Below, piece by piece: positions 25,248-31,574 of a stretch of 34,944 nucleotides of DNA. The DNA is from a virus. The position numbers were made by a program, and so were the translations under genes. The stretch is from the IMG/VR virus record IMGVR_UViG_3300035010_000017, positions 1 to 34,944 of that record; one strand, 5' to 3'. The notes below the pieces were generated by a model. That model was not told the origin of the DNA. It ran no database searches and saw only the letters and a list, made by a program, of their open reading frames with translations. The number at the start of each line of letters is the position of its first letter. Positions within the stretch are counted from its first letter, which is position 1.

Positions 25248-25760
25248 ATGAGAGTTCGTGTTGAGCAGTTAATCGCATTACTACTAGCGGCGGCAGCCGC
25301 ATGGTCGCCGGGTGCAATGGCTGGACCGTTTGGTCTCGCTGAAGGACAGCGTCCAGGGGACCTTTCCCTTGGTGAGAACGTAGCGCCTGGCCACTTCATG
25401 CTTATGGAAGCGCCAAGTCCTCATCCAGAGCTAAAGGAATACCTTGTCCGCCTTGGAGCAAATAGCGGCCTCTGTTCCGTGATCGGATACACGCCCATCC
25501 TCGGTAACGAAGCTTCCGGCAAACTAGCGGTGCTGCTGGGTCATCTTGAAGGCAAATATGGGCTGTTTGGAGATCAGCCAAAGTCTGGCGCAAGAAAATG
25601 GGTTACCAGTAAGCCTGAGAACTGGGACGGAGTGGAGAGCATCACCCTATTCCAATCTGCTGGGCGCGTGGGCTTGGGATACCGTTTTTCCAATTACGGC
25701 GACTGTGAGTTTGACCCATTGCTTGGATCACCGGACGCACCGGGAGCAGATGTTTTATAG
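25248..25760 (+). CDS. Secreted hypothetical protein (moron)
   Basis: A 170-residue protein whose ATG has an ideal GGGGAGG (25234-25240) 7 bases upstream. Residues 1-25 form a Sec signal peptide: basic MRVRVEQ, hydrophobic LIALLLAAAAAW, and cleavage after GAMA. The mature part begins GPFGLAEGQRPGDL, a pattern seen at the start of several periplasmic proteins of unknown function, and carries two cysteines (GLCSVIG and GDCEFD) that could form a disulfide. It faces away from the terminase genes. A hand count of one 60-base line gives about 50 percent GC, below the neighbouring packaging genes. I infer a lysogenic-conversion gene acting in the host envelope; function is unknown. Confidence 0.75.
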   Translation: MRVRVEQLIALLLAAAAAWSPGAMAGPFGLAEGQRPGDLSLGENVAPGHFMLMEAPSPHPELKEYLVRLGANSGLCSVIGYTPILGNEASGKLAVLLGHLEGKYGLFGDQPKSGARKWVTSKPENWDGVESITLFQSAGRVGLGYRFSNYGDCEFDPLLGSPDAPGADVL

Positions 25761-25775
25761 CCGCTTGGTTCGCAT

Positions 25776-25790
25776 CACCCCTTCGGGGTG
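25776..25790 (+). terminator. Candidate terminator after the secreted moron gene
   Basis: CACCCC (25776-25781) pairs with GGGGTG (25785-25790) around a TTC loop, 16 bases after the moron stop. A TTTT run occurs only about 9 bases downstream, so termination may be weak or the hairpin may have another use. Confidence 0.35.
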
Positions 25791-25913
25791 GTCTGAACTT
25801 TTATCTTGGAAATTGCTCGCAGTGCGAACGCTTGCCCCAGCCGGTCAGGCCCCAAAGCCCCTCTAGACTTTGCCCTCCCCGTCCCCTTTGATGGTGATCA
25901 GAGGAGATCATAG

Positions 25914-26414
25914 ATGACCGACGATTCTAACCTGACACCAGGTGGCCCCGACAACACCGGAACAAGCGACCAAGCTAACCTGCCAGAAGTTCCAAGCGTA
26001 TTAGATCAACCTGACGGTACCGACTGGTTCCTAGCTACACTAATACGCAATGCCGAACTTGGCCTGGAGGCTGGCGTGACACTTCAAGTCGGTGGATCGC
26101 TGGTGACAGGTCGGATCATCTCCGGTCGCAAGTACTTCGAACTGCTCGGCGAGCAGGTTGCACAGACCTTTCAAATGACTGGCGAAGGTGACCGAGAGCA
26201 ATGGAAAGCCATCGTCGTCGAAGCTTACTCCGGGTGGGCGCAGGCTTTCCCGCCACAAGGCGAGGCCTCAAACCAGGGATACAATTACATTCAATTAGCG
26301 GAAGCTCGCATTTGCGATGCAGCTGGCAATTGGATTTTTGGAGAAAACACACTTTGGCGCGGCAAACTGGCCGCTGTAGATGGATTCATACCTGGCGAGA
26401 TACAGCGCAGGTAA
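25914..26414 (+). CDS. GvpU-family (gas vesicle accessory) protein, moron
   Basis: A 166-residue soluble acidic protein. After a disordered 35-residue N-terminus, the body follows the pattern of GvpU, a small accessory protein of Bacillus gas vesicle clusters: DWFLATLIRNAELGLEAGVT, then LQVGGSLVTGRIISGRKYF with ELLGEQ, then YIQLAEARI, and finally TLWRGKLAAVDGFIPGEI. The WRGK-x-x-x-VDGF ending is the most telling element, recalled from known GvpU sequences. No other gas vesicle gene is present, so the role is probably not flotation. GGAG sits about 8 bases before the ATG. It is convergent with, and overlaps, the HNH gene by 29 bases. GC is low (about 42 percent in one counted line). Confidence 0.72.
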   Translation: MTDDSNLTPGGPDNTGTSDQANLPEVPSVLDQPDGTDWFLATLIRNAELGLEAGVTLQVGGSLVTGRIISGRKYFELLGEQVAQTFQMTGEGDREQWKAIVVEAYSGWAQAFPPQGEASNQGYNYIQLAEARICDAAGNWIFGENTLWRGKLAAVDGFIPGEIQRR

Positions 26415-26787
26415 GGTTCCAAGGATGATCGGCAGCAGTCGGTCGCCCGCTAATGTCGTTGCCCTGCTCGCCATACCCATGCTCTTCACGCTGCTTGACG
26501 ATGTCATGGTCGTCGGCACATAGCGGCTGCCAGTTCTTTCGATCCCAGAAAAGGCGTTGGTCGCCTCGGTGCGGTGTCTTGTGATCTACCCTCAAGCCGA
26601 TGCGGCGAGGGTTGGTCTCAAGTATGCCGTCCATGCGCATCGTGCCGGGGTTGAGTAGGCCACGCGCCTTGCACTTCACGCAGAACTGGTTTTCAGGATG
26701 GGCGAGGAATACCAAGCGCTCGCGTTGCCACTTGCTGCCGTAGCCACGTTGCGAAGTTGTTTCACGCTCAGGTGATTTGCGGGCCAT
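26386..26787 (-). CDS. HNH endonuclease
   Basis: A 133-residue HNH nuclease of the type that works with terminase at the packaging site of HK97-like phages. C36 and C39 (CVKC) begin a zinc knuckle. VDHKTPHRGD holds D68-H69, followed by LFWDRKNWQPLC with N85 and then H94 in ADDH. The usual fourth zinc ligand (a Cys in CxxCH) is replaced by D93 in CADDH, with C90 retained. The N-terminal YGSKWQRERLVFL is typical. The ATG has GGGAG about 5 bases upstream. It begins the late operon on the minus strand, but two opposite-strand genes separate it from small terminase. Confidence 0.88.
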   Translation of the reverse strand: MARKSPERETTSQRGYGSKWQRERLVFLAHPENQFCVKCKARGLLNPGTMRMDGILETNPRRIGLRVDHKTPHRGDQRLFWDRKNWQPLCADDHDIVKQREEHGYGEQGNDISGRPTAADHPWNLTCAVSRQV

Positions 26788-26832
26788 GCACTCCCAATCC
26801 TACTTACCACTCGCAAACCGATGGAGGTTCTG

Positions 26833-27060
26833 ATGACTTCGGCAACCCAGATGTACGATCGATACCAACACGTTTCGCGGCGCTCGGAAGGGCTAATACT
26901 ACCGGCAGGCTCAGCATTCCCCGAGGGCGCGGTTGCAGAGGAATGGAAACTGCATTCCACTGTTTCGGCAAATCGGCTTCATGCACAAGACTTGGCTGAC
27001 ATTCAGACCAAGGGGCACAGATATTTCAAACAGAACGTGAGCATCGGCATAGCAGAATGA
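26833..27060 (+). CDS. Small plus-strand hypothetical protein
   Basis: A 75-residue soluble protein with no recognised family (MTSATQMYDRYQHVSRRSEG; later EEWKLHSTVSANRLHAQDL). The ATG at 26833 is chosen because GGAGG lies 5 bases upstream. It sits opposite the presumed leader of the late operon and points away from the HNH gene, divergently. Composition is balanced and protein-like, unlike other frames nearby, but with no family match the call depends on its ribosome binding site alone. Confidence 0.4.
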   Translation: MTSATQMYDRYQHVSRRSEGLILPAGSAFPEGAVAEEWKLHSTVSANRLHAQDLADIQTKGHRYFKQNVSIGIAE

Positions 27061-27109
27061 GGTGCGCCGCCTGCAGACGACGACTTCGCAGAGATGTCTG
27101 CGCGCATTG

Positions 27110-27143
27110 CCAAAAGGCACACGCATGACACGTGTACCTTTGG
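27110..27143. repeat. Imperfect palindrome in the late leader
   Basis: The left arm CCAAAAGGCACACG (27110-27123) and right arm CGTGTACCTTTGG (27131-27143) pair over 12 positions with one bulge and one mismatch around CATGACA. It has no T run, so it is not a terminator. An operator, an RNA structure or part of a packaging site are possible. Confidence 0.45.
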
Positions 27144-27243
27144 CGACCCGTATTGAGCCTGCGAACGCACCGGGCGTAGGTTCGTGGCATCGCCTCAGTG
27201 GATTGTTTCGCAACCCCGCGCTGACGCCACACGCACGCCAGCG

Positions 27244-27249
27244 ATTATA
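27244..27249 (-). promoter_or_regulatory. Candidate late promoter -10 element
   Basis: A perfect TATAAT on the minus strand lies about 30 bases beyond the terminator and before the HNH gene. The matching -35 region (CAGTTT at 17-base spacing) is poor, so an activator or a different sigma factor would be needed. Confidence 0.3.
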
Positions 27250-27278
27250 TATTCGGGTGCAGGCCCAAACTGAAATGC

Positions 27279-27300
27279 AAAAGGCCCCCAATCGGGAGCC
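27279..27300 (-). terminator. Intrinsic terminator after the DUF6456-like gene
   Basis: On the minus strand, GGCTCCC (27300-27294) pairs with GGGGGCC (27289-27283) with one G-T wobble around a GATT loop, followed by TTTT (27282-27279). It lies about 70 bases after the stop of the DUF6456-like gene and separates early from late genes. Confidence 0.75.
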
Positions 27301-27372
27301 CTGCTTTATGGCGCGCGCCGCCAACTTATCTACTACTAGTGTGATTTGGCCCGCCGCGCAAGCAGGCCAACT

Positions 27373-28194
27373 CTAGCCCACTTCCTCGTTTTGGTGGATT
27401 AGCGGGAGCCGTTCGCCATCAGACCATCCGGTAGGTTTTCCAGTGTCCTTCGGCAAGAGGCGGAAGTGCCTGACTAGCACGTCCAAGGCATCCAGCAGTT
27501 CCTTCTCCAACTTGCGCCGTGCTTGACCGCCCTGCCCCATCTTGAGCTTTTCGCACAAGGCCCGCACCGACAAACCATAGACCACTACCTGATCCACAAT
27601 GCTCGCAGCTCGCGCACCAAGCGCTCTACGAGCTCCTTCAAGTTCTGCCCGCGTGTCATCCTGAGAAGCTGAAACTTGATCCTGTCGCGGGCCTGAGGTG
27701 TCAACGCGAACTTGGCTGTAGTCTGTCGCCTTCATGGGCCCAATCTGGCTCGTTTCGTACAGGCTCAGGTACCGAGCAGCAGCCAGGAACTGTGCATCGC
27801 TCTTGTTTTTCACCCGGGCCAACCCACCCACCAGAACCACCTGGTTGCGCAGAACGCCGCTGTGCCGATCGTGCTGGGTTGTGACCTCGCCTTCAGCCAC
27901 GGCGTCAAGCAAGCCTTGAGTGATCATCGGATTAGGCACCAGCGCCTCCTCAATCACCTTCTTGCCTTCGCCGGCTTCCACCACCGCCCGCAGCTCGTCC
28001 ACGCGAAGCATGGCAGATTTGGACTTGGCCCGTTCTCGCGCCATTATGCCGTGCATCAGCCGCAACTGCGTTATGCACTGCTCATAGGCTTCAGCGTAAA
28101 CGGACGATAATTCGCTTGCCCGTGCCATTGCGGCCGGAAGCTCTGATGCCGCCTGATCAAAGGTCAGGGGCTTGCCTTTACGGGGCTTGGACAT
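27373..28194 (-). CDS. DUF6456-like DNA-binding protein, candidate late-gene regulator
   Basis: A 273-residue protein. The N-terminal 110 residues are helical and charged. Residues about 140-245 resemble the alphaproteobacterial DUF6456 domain: RYLSLYETSQIG, then QVRVDTSGPR, RALGARAASIVDQVVVYGLSVRAL (in parts), then a QARRKLEKELLDALDVLVRHF helix that looks like a helix-turn-helix recognition segment. DUF6456 proteins are thought to bind DNA. The gene is the last of the early block, has its own promoter, and is followed by an intrinsic terminator, the position of lambda Q. A late activator or antiterminator role is inferred. Its ribosome binding site is buried in a hairpin (28200-28223). Confidence 0.65.
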   Translation of the reverse strand: MSKPRKGKPLTFDQAASELPAAMARASELSSVYAEAYEQCITQLRLMHGIMARERAKSKSAMLRVDELRAVVEAGEGKKVIEEALVPNPMITQGLLDAVAEGEVTTQHDRHSGVLRNQVVLVGGLARVKNKSDAQFLAAARYLSLYETSQIGPMKATDYSQVRVDTSGPRQDQVSASQDDTRAELEGARRALGARAASIVDQVVVYGLSVRALCEKLKMGQGGQARRKLEKELLDALDVLVRHFRLLPKDTGKPTGWSDGERLPLIHQNEEVG

Positions 28195-28199
28195 GAAAC

Positions 28200-28223
28200 G
28201 ACCTCACGAATGACTGTGAGGTC
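28200..28223 (-). promoter_or_regulatory. Hairpin covering the ribosome binding site of the DUF6456-like gene
   Basis: On the minus strand GACCTCAC (28223-28216) pairs perfectly over 8 bases with GTGAGGTC (28207-28200) around an 8-base loop. The GAGG that serves as Shine-Dalgarno for the ATG at 28194 is inside the 3' arm, so folding would block translation. Confidence 0.7.
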
Positions 28224-28240
28224 GGGCAGGCTAGTCGGAC
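28221..28240 (-). repeat. 20-base element, copy 1 (inverted match at 32475-32494)
   Basis: GTCGGGCAGGCTAGTCGGAC on the plus strand. Its exact reverse complement occurs at 32475-32494, also in the short space ahead of an early gene. Flanks do not match, so exactly these 20 bases are conserved. Here it begins about 6 bases after the -10 element of the predicted promoter, an operator-like position. Confidence 0.85.
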
Positions 28241-28246
28241 GCTGTG

Positions 28247-28275
28247 ATTATGCCTGTTCCCGCACCAATAATCAA
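28247..28275 (-). promoter_or_regulatory. Sigma-70-type promoter for the DUF6456-like gene
   Basis: On the minus strand TTGATT (28275-28270) and CATAAT (28252-28247) are separated by exactly 17 bases, matching 4 of 6 and 5 of 6 consensus positions. The start point would fall at the edge of the 20-base element, about 45 bases before the ATG at 28194. Confidence 0.6.
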
Positions 28276-28335
28276 CCAATCGCTAACTATAGGTTTATCC
28301 ACCAGATAGGCTTTCGGATGGGTTCGTAGAGGCAC

Positions 28336-28359
28336 ACTTCGCCCGGTAAGGGGCAAAGT
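28336..28359. repeat. Nine-base-pair stem-loop in the intergenic region
   Basis: ACTTCGCCC (28336-28344) pairs with GGGCAAAGT (28351-28359) with one G-T wobble when read as RNA on the minus strand, around a 6-base loop. No T run follows. It lies between the DnaA-like box and the end of the primase gene; role unknown. Confidence 0.5.
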
Positions 28360-28741
28360 ATGCGACTGACAGGCTCACGGATTGGGACGCTGGCAGCACA
28401 TCGCAGTAGCGGTTTTCCCTCTTCTTGGGAGGGGCACGGTAGGCCGGATATACCCCATGGCCGCTGCTTCATTCCTACGGCACTTTCCTCGAGCCACTGC
28501 GACGACATCGAGGAGAGCTTCCGGGCATTTTCAGCCGGAGTCTCGTGTGGACAATTTCAAAGCCGCTTTGCTCGTTTCGCCTACCGTCACCATCAAGAAC
28601 GGAGCTACTTGGTTGAGAGCCTATGTCGCGCCCTTATCGGAGACGCACGAGGGCATTGCCATCCCTCTCCCGACTGGTCATTGCCGCTAGACGCGGATCC
28701 GAACCAGTTTTGCCCCGCAGCGGCTATGGGGCGGCCCAGGG

Positions 28742-29665
28742 CTACATTTTCGCCTCTCGGATCATGGTGGAGATCAGCTTCTGGACAACGAATATTCCGT
28801 CCGCCTGGTGCATATCGTTGATGTCCATTCCCGCGACGGGCGGCATCAGGTACGGGGCGCCTGCCTTACGGGCATAGAATTCGCCCGCGCCCAGGCCATT
28901 GAACTGTTCTGGCTTGGCCTTCGGTGGAGCGTCGTGGTCAGCAGCTATCCAGCGCCGGCCGCGAATGCTTTCGCCCACCCGAGCAATATTGGATGCTGAG
29001 AAGCACACCAGGATGGTGTCGCGGCGGCTAAGGCCTTTGAGGGCTGCACGAAGCGAGAGGGCGGTAGCGAAGCCCTCGCACAGCCAAGTATCGAGGCCGC
29101 TAGCCACCCTGTGGGTCGCGCCACCCATATCACCGCCGTATAAGAATTTCTTGGTGCCGTCGGTCCAGATCAGTTGGACGCTGGTGACGCGCAGCCCGAT
29201 CCGAGCAGGAACCACGATCGCAGCGCCACCACACGCCGGCACCAGGTAGTCCCCCCCGATCCTCGCAACCACCTCATCCGCGACCACCAGCGGCTGTTCA
29301 CTAGCGAAACCTTTGCGGGCCAAATAGGGATGGGGGCCGGGCTGTGCTGCAGCAATGATCCGGGTAGCAGTCCCGGCCGCGCGGTCCGCCCTGGCGCGCT
29401 CTGCCTGCCAATCGTCCGCGCGCTGCTGAGCGTACCGGCGCTTATCCTCAACTGTGCGCTCTTCCTTGAGCCACACGGTTGCCTTATCGCCGGTTTGCCA
29501 GTTTACGCAGGTCACCCGGTCATCGTCACAGATGATCCGGCCGTCGCCTTTGCCGTTCTTGGCATGTGTGTCAGCCTTCACCCACTTGCGCATGGCAATA
29601 TGACCGCGGGGCGGGACGATGCCGACAGAAACGCAGGCTTGCGTGATGGCCTCTTCCAACGTCAT
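28742..29665 (-). CDS. Toprim domain primase-like protein
   Basis: A 307-residue protein. Residues about 1-70 include a short CDDDRVTCVNWQTG stretch, like the degenerate zinc or DUF7146-type N-terminus of phage primases. Residues about 110-300 form the catalytic part, with PHPYLARKGF, then LCEGFATALSLRAAL in which E197 is the Toprim glutamate, and RRWIAADHD with D243 and D245 as the DxD pair. It probably primes phage DNA synthesis. The start overlaps the helicase stop as ATGA, so the two are translationally coupled and may act together. No CHC2 zinc finger is evident. Confidence 0.82.
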   Translation of the reverse strand: MTLEEAITQACVSVGIVPPRGHIAMRKWVKADTHAKNGKGDGRIICDDDRVTCVNWQTGDKATVWLKEERTVEDKRRYAQQRADDWQAERARADRAAGTATRIIAAAQPGPHPYLARKGFASEQPLVVADEVVARIGGDYLVPACGGAAIVVPARIGLRVTSVQLIWTDGTKKFLYGGDMGGATHRVASGLDTWLCEGFATALSLRAALKGLSRRDTILVCFSASNIARVGESIRGRRWIAADHDAPPKAKPEQFNGLGAGEFYARKAGAPYLMPPVAGMDINDMHQADGIFVVQKLISTMIREAKM

Positions 29666-31236
29666 GCGGCTGTCGCCCGACGGTAGCGGCTGACTTCACG
29701 CTCTATCAGGGTCCACTCTTCCGAACGAACGCCCTTGCTGTCCCCAAAGGCCTCATACAAGCCAAATGGGAGGTTGCTGTCGGGGTAGATCCCGCGCCAG
29801 ATGCCATAGGCCCACTTGCGGGCTGCAGCCTCGCCTTTCTTGCTATTCACTTGGCAGTAAACCAGCGCGGCGTTCCACATGCGGCGTGGATCATTCAGGC
29901 AAGCGGCGCGAAGGCCCTTGCGTGGCGCGAAGGCTTTACCCGGGGCGTGATCGAGATCAATCATGGTGCCCTGCACTACTTCTATTTCGCCGCGCGCCGG
30001 ACGCTCCCACCCGCATGCAGGGCAGGCGCTTTCACCGGGCGCCATCTGCGTTCCACACTCGCCGCAGAACCGCTCTTTCTTGACCTTGTCCTTGGGCTCC
30101 CGAACCTCATTGTCTTTCTTCTGCGCATTGGACAAGCTGTCGACGCCATACTCGAAAAGCCAGGCGGTATCGTCAGCGAACGATATGCAATTGCCAGAGT
30201 GATCCAGCCAGAGGCCGAACTCTTTGCCGGGATGGATGCGCATCACGCGGCCCATCTCCTGAATATGGCTTGAGAAGCTCTTGCGGTACGGCCGGCAGGA
30301 GATGCCACACAGCACGTCCGGTACGTCGAAGCCCTTTGTCAGCACGGCGCAGGAGACCAGGCCATCAATGGCGCTGTCGGGCTTGCGGAACTCTGCGATC
30401 TTGTCCCGGCGCTCCTGATCGTCTGTGTCGAGATAGCTGATTTGTTGGAAGTTGAACCCGGCTTCCGCGAACTGGCGGCAAAGCTCAGCGCCATGCTTGA
30501 CCGACGGGGAGAACACGATCGTCTTGACTGGTCCGCCGAAAGTCTTGCGGGTCTGCTCGACCCAAGTTTCGACTACGTTGCCAATGATCTTGATGCCGCG
30601 CTGTCCGGCCTCTTCCTCTTCATATTCGCCGTTGAACTTTTTCTTGGCTCCCGCCATGTCGGCGCTGACACAGGCCTTGATGCGGAGTGGAGAGAGAAAT
30701 CCCTCAGCCAGAAGCTTATTGACGGTGGTGCTGTTGACCAGGCCGTCCCAGTGTTCATCCATCCCAGCCGTGAAAGGCGTTGCCGTGAGGCCAATCACCT
30801 TGGCATCAGCAGCGCGGTTGATCAGCTCAACCACGGATTTATAGGTGGCGTGGCATTCGTCCCAGATGATCAGGTCCGGCAGATCGCGGATATTGCGCCG
30901 CGCTAAGGTCTGGGCGCTGGCAATCTGCACCGGCTTTGCATAATCGGTGAGGTAGTGGTCGGCTTGGATGATGCCATGGTCGATGCCATAGAGGCCGAAC
31001 CGCTCGCTGGTCTGGTCGATGAGCGCAACACGGTCGACGATGAACCAAGCGCGAGAGCCCTTGTTTTGTGCCTCCTGCACGATGTTCATTGCCATTTCAG
31101 TCTTGCCAGCTCCAGTGGGAGCGACCAGCACTTGCCGGCGCCGCTTTTGCCGAATTCCATCACGGAGCAGCTGAACAGCACCGGACTGATAGGGGCGCAG
31201 GGAAACATCCCGCTTCTCGATCTGGAAAAGGGTCAT
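29662..31236 (-). CDS. SF2 DEAD/DEAH-box helicase with C-terminal zinc ribbon
   Basis: A 524-residue helicase. Walker A APTGAGKT is at 39-46, DECH at 126-129 and TATP at 151-154. The second RecA-like domain has TIVFSPSVKHGAELC, SCAVLTKGFDVP and the arginine motif QEMGRVMRIHPGK. Residues about 402-420 are a CGECG...CPACG zinc ribbon, and a further 90-residue C-terminal domain follows, containing NAALVYCQVNSKKGEAAARKW. The organisation matches phage replication helicases of the UvsW/RecG-unrelated DEXH type. It should unwind DNA for replication together with the Toprim protein. It overlaps both neighbours by ATGA. Confidence 0.88.
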   Translation of the reverse strand: MTLFQIEKRDVSLRPYQSGAVQLLRDGIRQKRRRQVLVAPTGAGKTEMAMNIVQEAQNKGSRAWFIVDRVALIDQTSERFGLYGIDHGIIQADHYLTDYAKPVQIASAQTLARRNIRDLPDLIIWDECHATYKSVVELINRAADAKVIGLTATPFTAGMDEHWDGLVNSTTVNKLLAEGFLSPLRIKACVSADMAGAKKKFNGEYEEEEAGQRGIKIIGNVVETWVEQTRKTFGGPVKTIVFSPSVKHGAELCRQFAEAGFNFQQISYLDTDDQERRDKIAEFRKPDSAIDGLVSCAVLTKGFDVPDVLCGISCRPYRKSFSSHIQEMGRVMRIHPGKEFGLWLDHSGNCISFADDTAWLFEYGVDSLSNAQKKDNEVREPKDKVKKERFCGECGTQMAPGESACPACGWERPARGEIEVVQGTMIDLDHAPGKAFAPRKGLRAACLNDPRRMWNAALVYCQVNSKKGEAAARKWAYGIWRGIYPDSNLPFGLYEAFGDSKGVRSEEWTLIEREVSRYRRATAA

Positions 31237-31574
31237 TGCTGCACCCCGCCCAGTTCCTCGCGGACGATCCTGCCCGCTGTGGAGACGAACCAGGACCAGT
31301 CAGAAGCATCCACGTTCTCAGGCGGCTGCGCATACAGAACCCGGGCGAACTGGCCCCATGTGAACGGCGTTGTGTCATTCTCCGAGACGTCTGGCGGCAA
31401 TGATGCAACCGCGGTTCGCAGATGCTGTTCGATCGCCTCTCGGTTCTCGGCAATCCAGTTGCGCTGATCCGTATTCAGATGCGCAGAGCCCACAATGGTT
31501 ATCTTGCCCTGCTCGAGCACGATGTCAGCGCCCAGCGCCCGCACCTTCTGCAAAACAGCACCAACATCAGCCAC
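31233..31574 (-). CDS. Small protein with TubC-N-like N-terminus
   Basis: A 113-residue protein. Residues about 3-55 (GAVLQKVRALGADIVLEQGKITIVG, then LNTDQRNWIAENREAIEQHL) have the pattern of TubC N-terminal docking-like domains, which recur in phage and plasmid replication operons. The C-terminal half contains FTWGQFARVLYAQPPENV. Function is unknown; a protein-protein docking role is only suggested by the fold resemblance. It sits in the operon between the DUF3102/ParB-like gene (8-base overlap) and the helicase (ATGA overlap). Confidence 0.65.
   Translation of the reverse strand: MADVGAVLQKVRALGADIVLEQGKITIVGSAHLNTDQRNWIAENREAIEQHLRTAVASLPPDVSENDTTPFTWGQFARVLYAQPPENVDASDWSWFVSTAGRIVREELGGVQQ

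Larger units (their letters stand above)
26788..27372 (-). other. Leader and control region ahead of the late operon
   Basis: About 585 bases without a minus-strand gene. Read in the direction of late transcription it holds an intrinsic terminator (27300-27279), a perfect TATAAT (27249-27244), an imperfect palindrome of 12 paired bases (27110-27143) and a long leader to the HNH gene. One small plus-strand gene candidate occupies 26833-27060. Other open frames here are Cys/Arg-rich and look non-coding. Confidence 0.5.
28195..28741 (-). other. Intergenic control region upstream of the DUF6456-like gene, possible origin
   Basis: About 550 bases without a convincing gene. It contains a promoter (28247-28275), a 20-base shared element (28221-28240), an RBS-covering hairpin (28200-28223), a near-consensus DnaA box TTATCCACC (28295-28303) next to an AT-rich stretch, and a 9-base-pair stem-loop (28336-28359). 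Two plus-strand frames (starting 28360 and 28382) are Ser/Arg/His-rich and unconvincing. Beyond about 28360 I see nothing identifiable. Confidence 0.5.

Noticed and set aside
26911-27324. A 137-residue minus-strand open frame in the leader before the HNH gene
   Set aside because: It is rich in Cys and Arg, crosses the intrinsic terminator at 27279-27300, has no ribosome binding site that I can see and matches no family.
28382-28690. A 102-residue plus-strand open frame beginning with TTG
   Set aside because: There is no well-placed ribosome binding site. The second half looks faintly protein-like but shows no family, so it was left as possible noise.
28360-28821. A 153-residue plus-strand open frame with AAGGGG before its ATG
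   Set aside because: The composition is heavy in Ser, Arg, His and Pro, it runs into the primase gene on the other strand, and its apparent ribosome binding site is part of a stem-loop.
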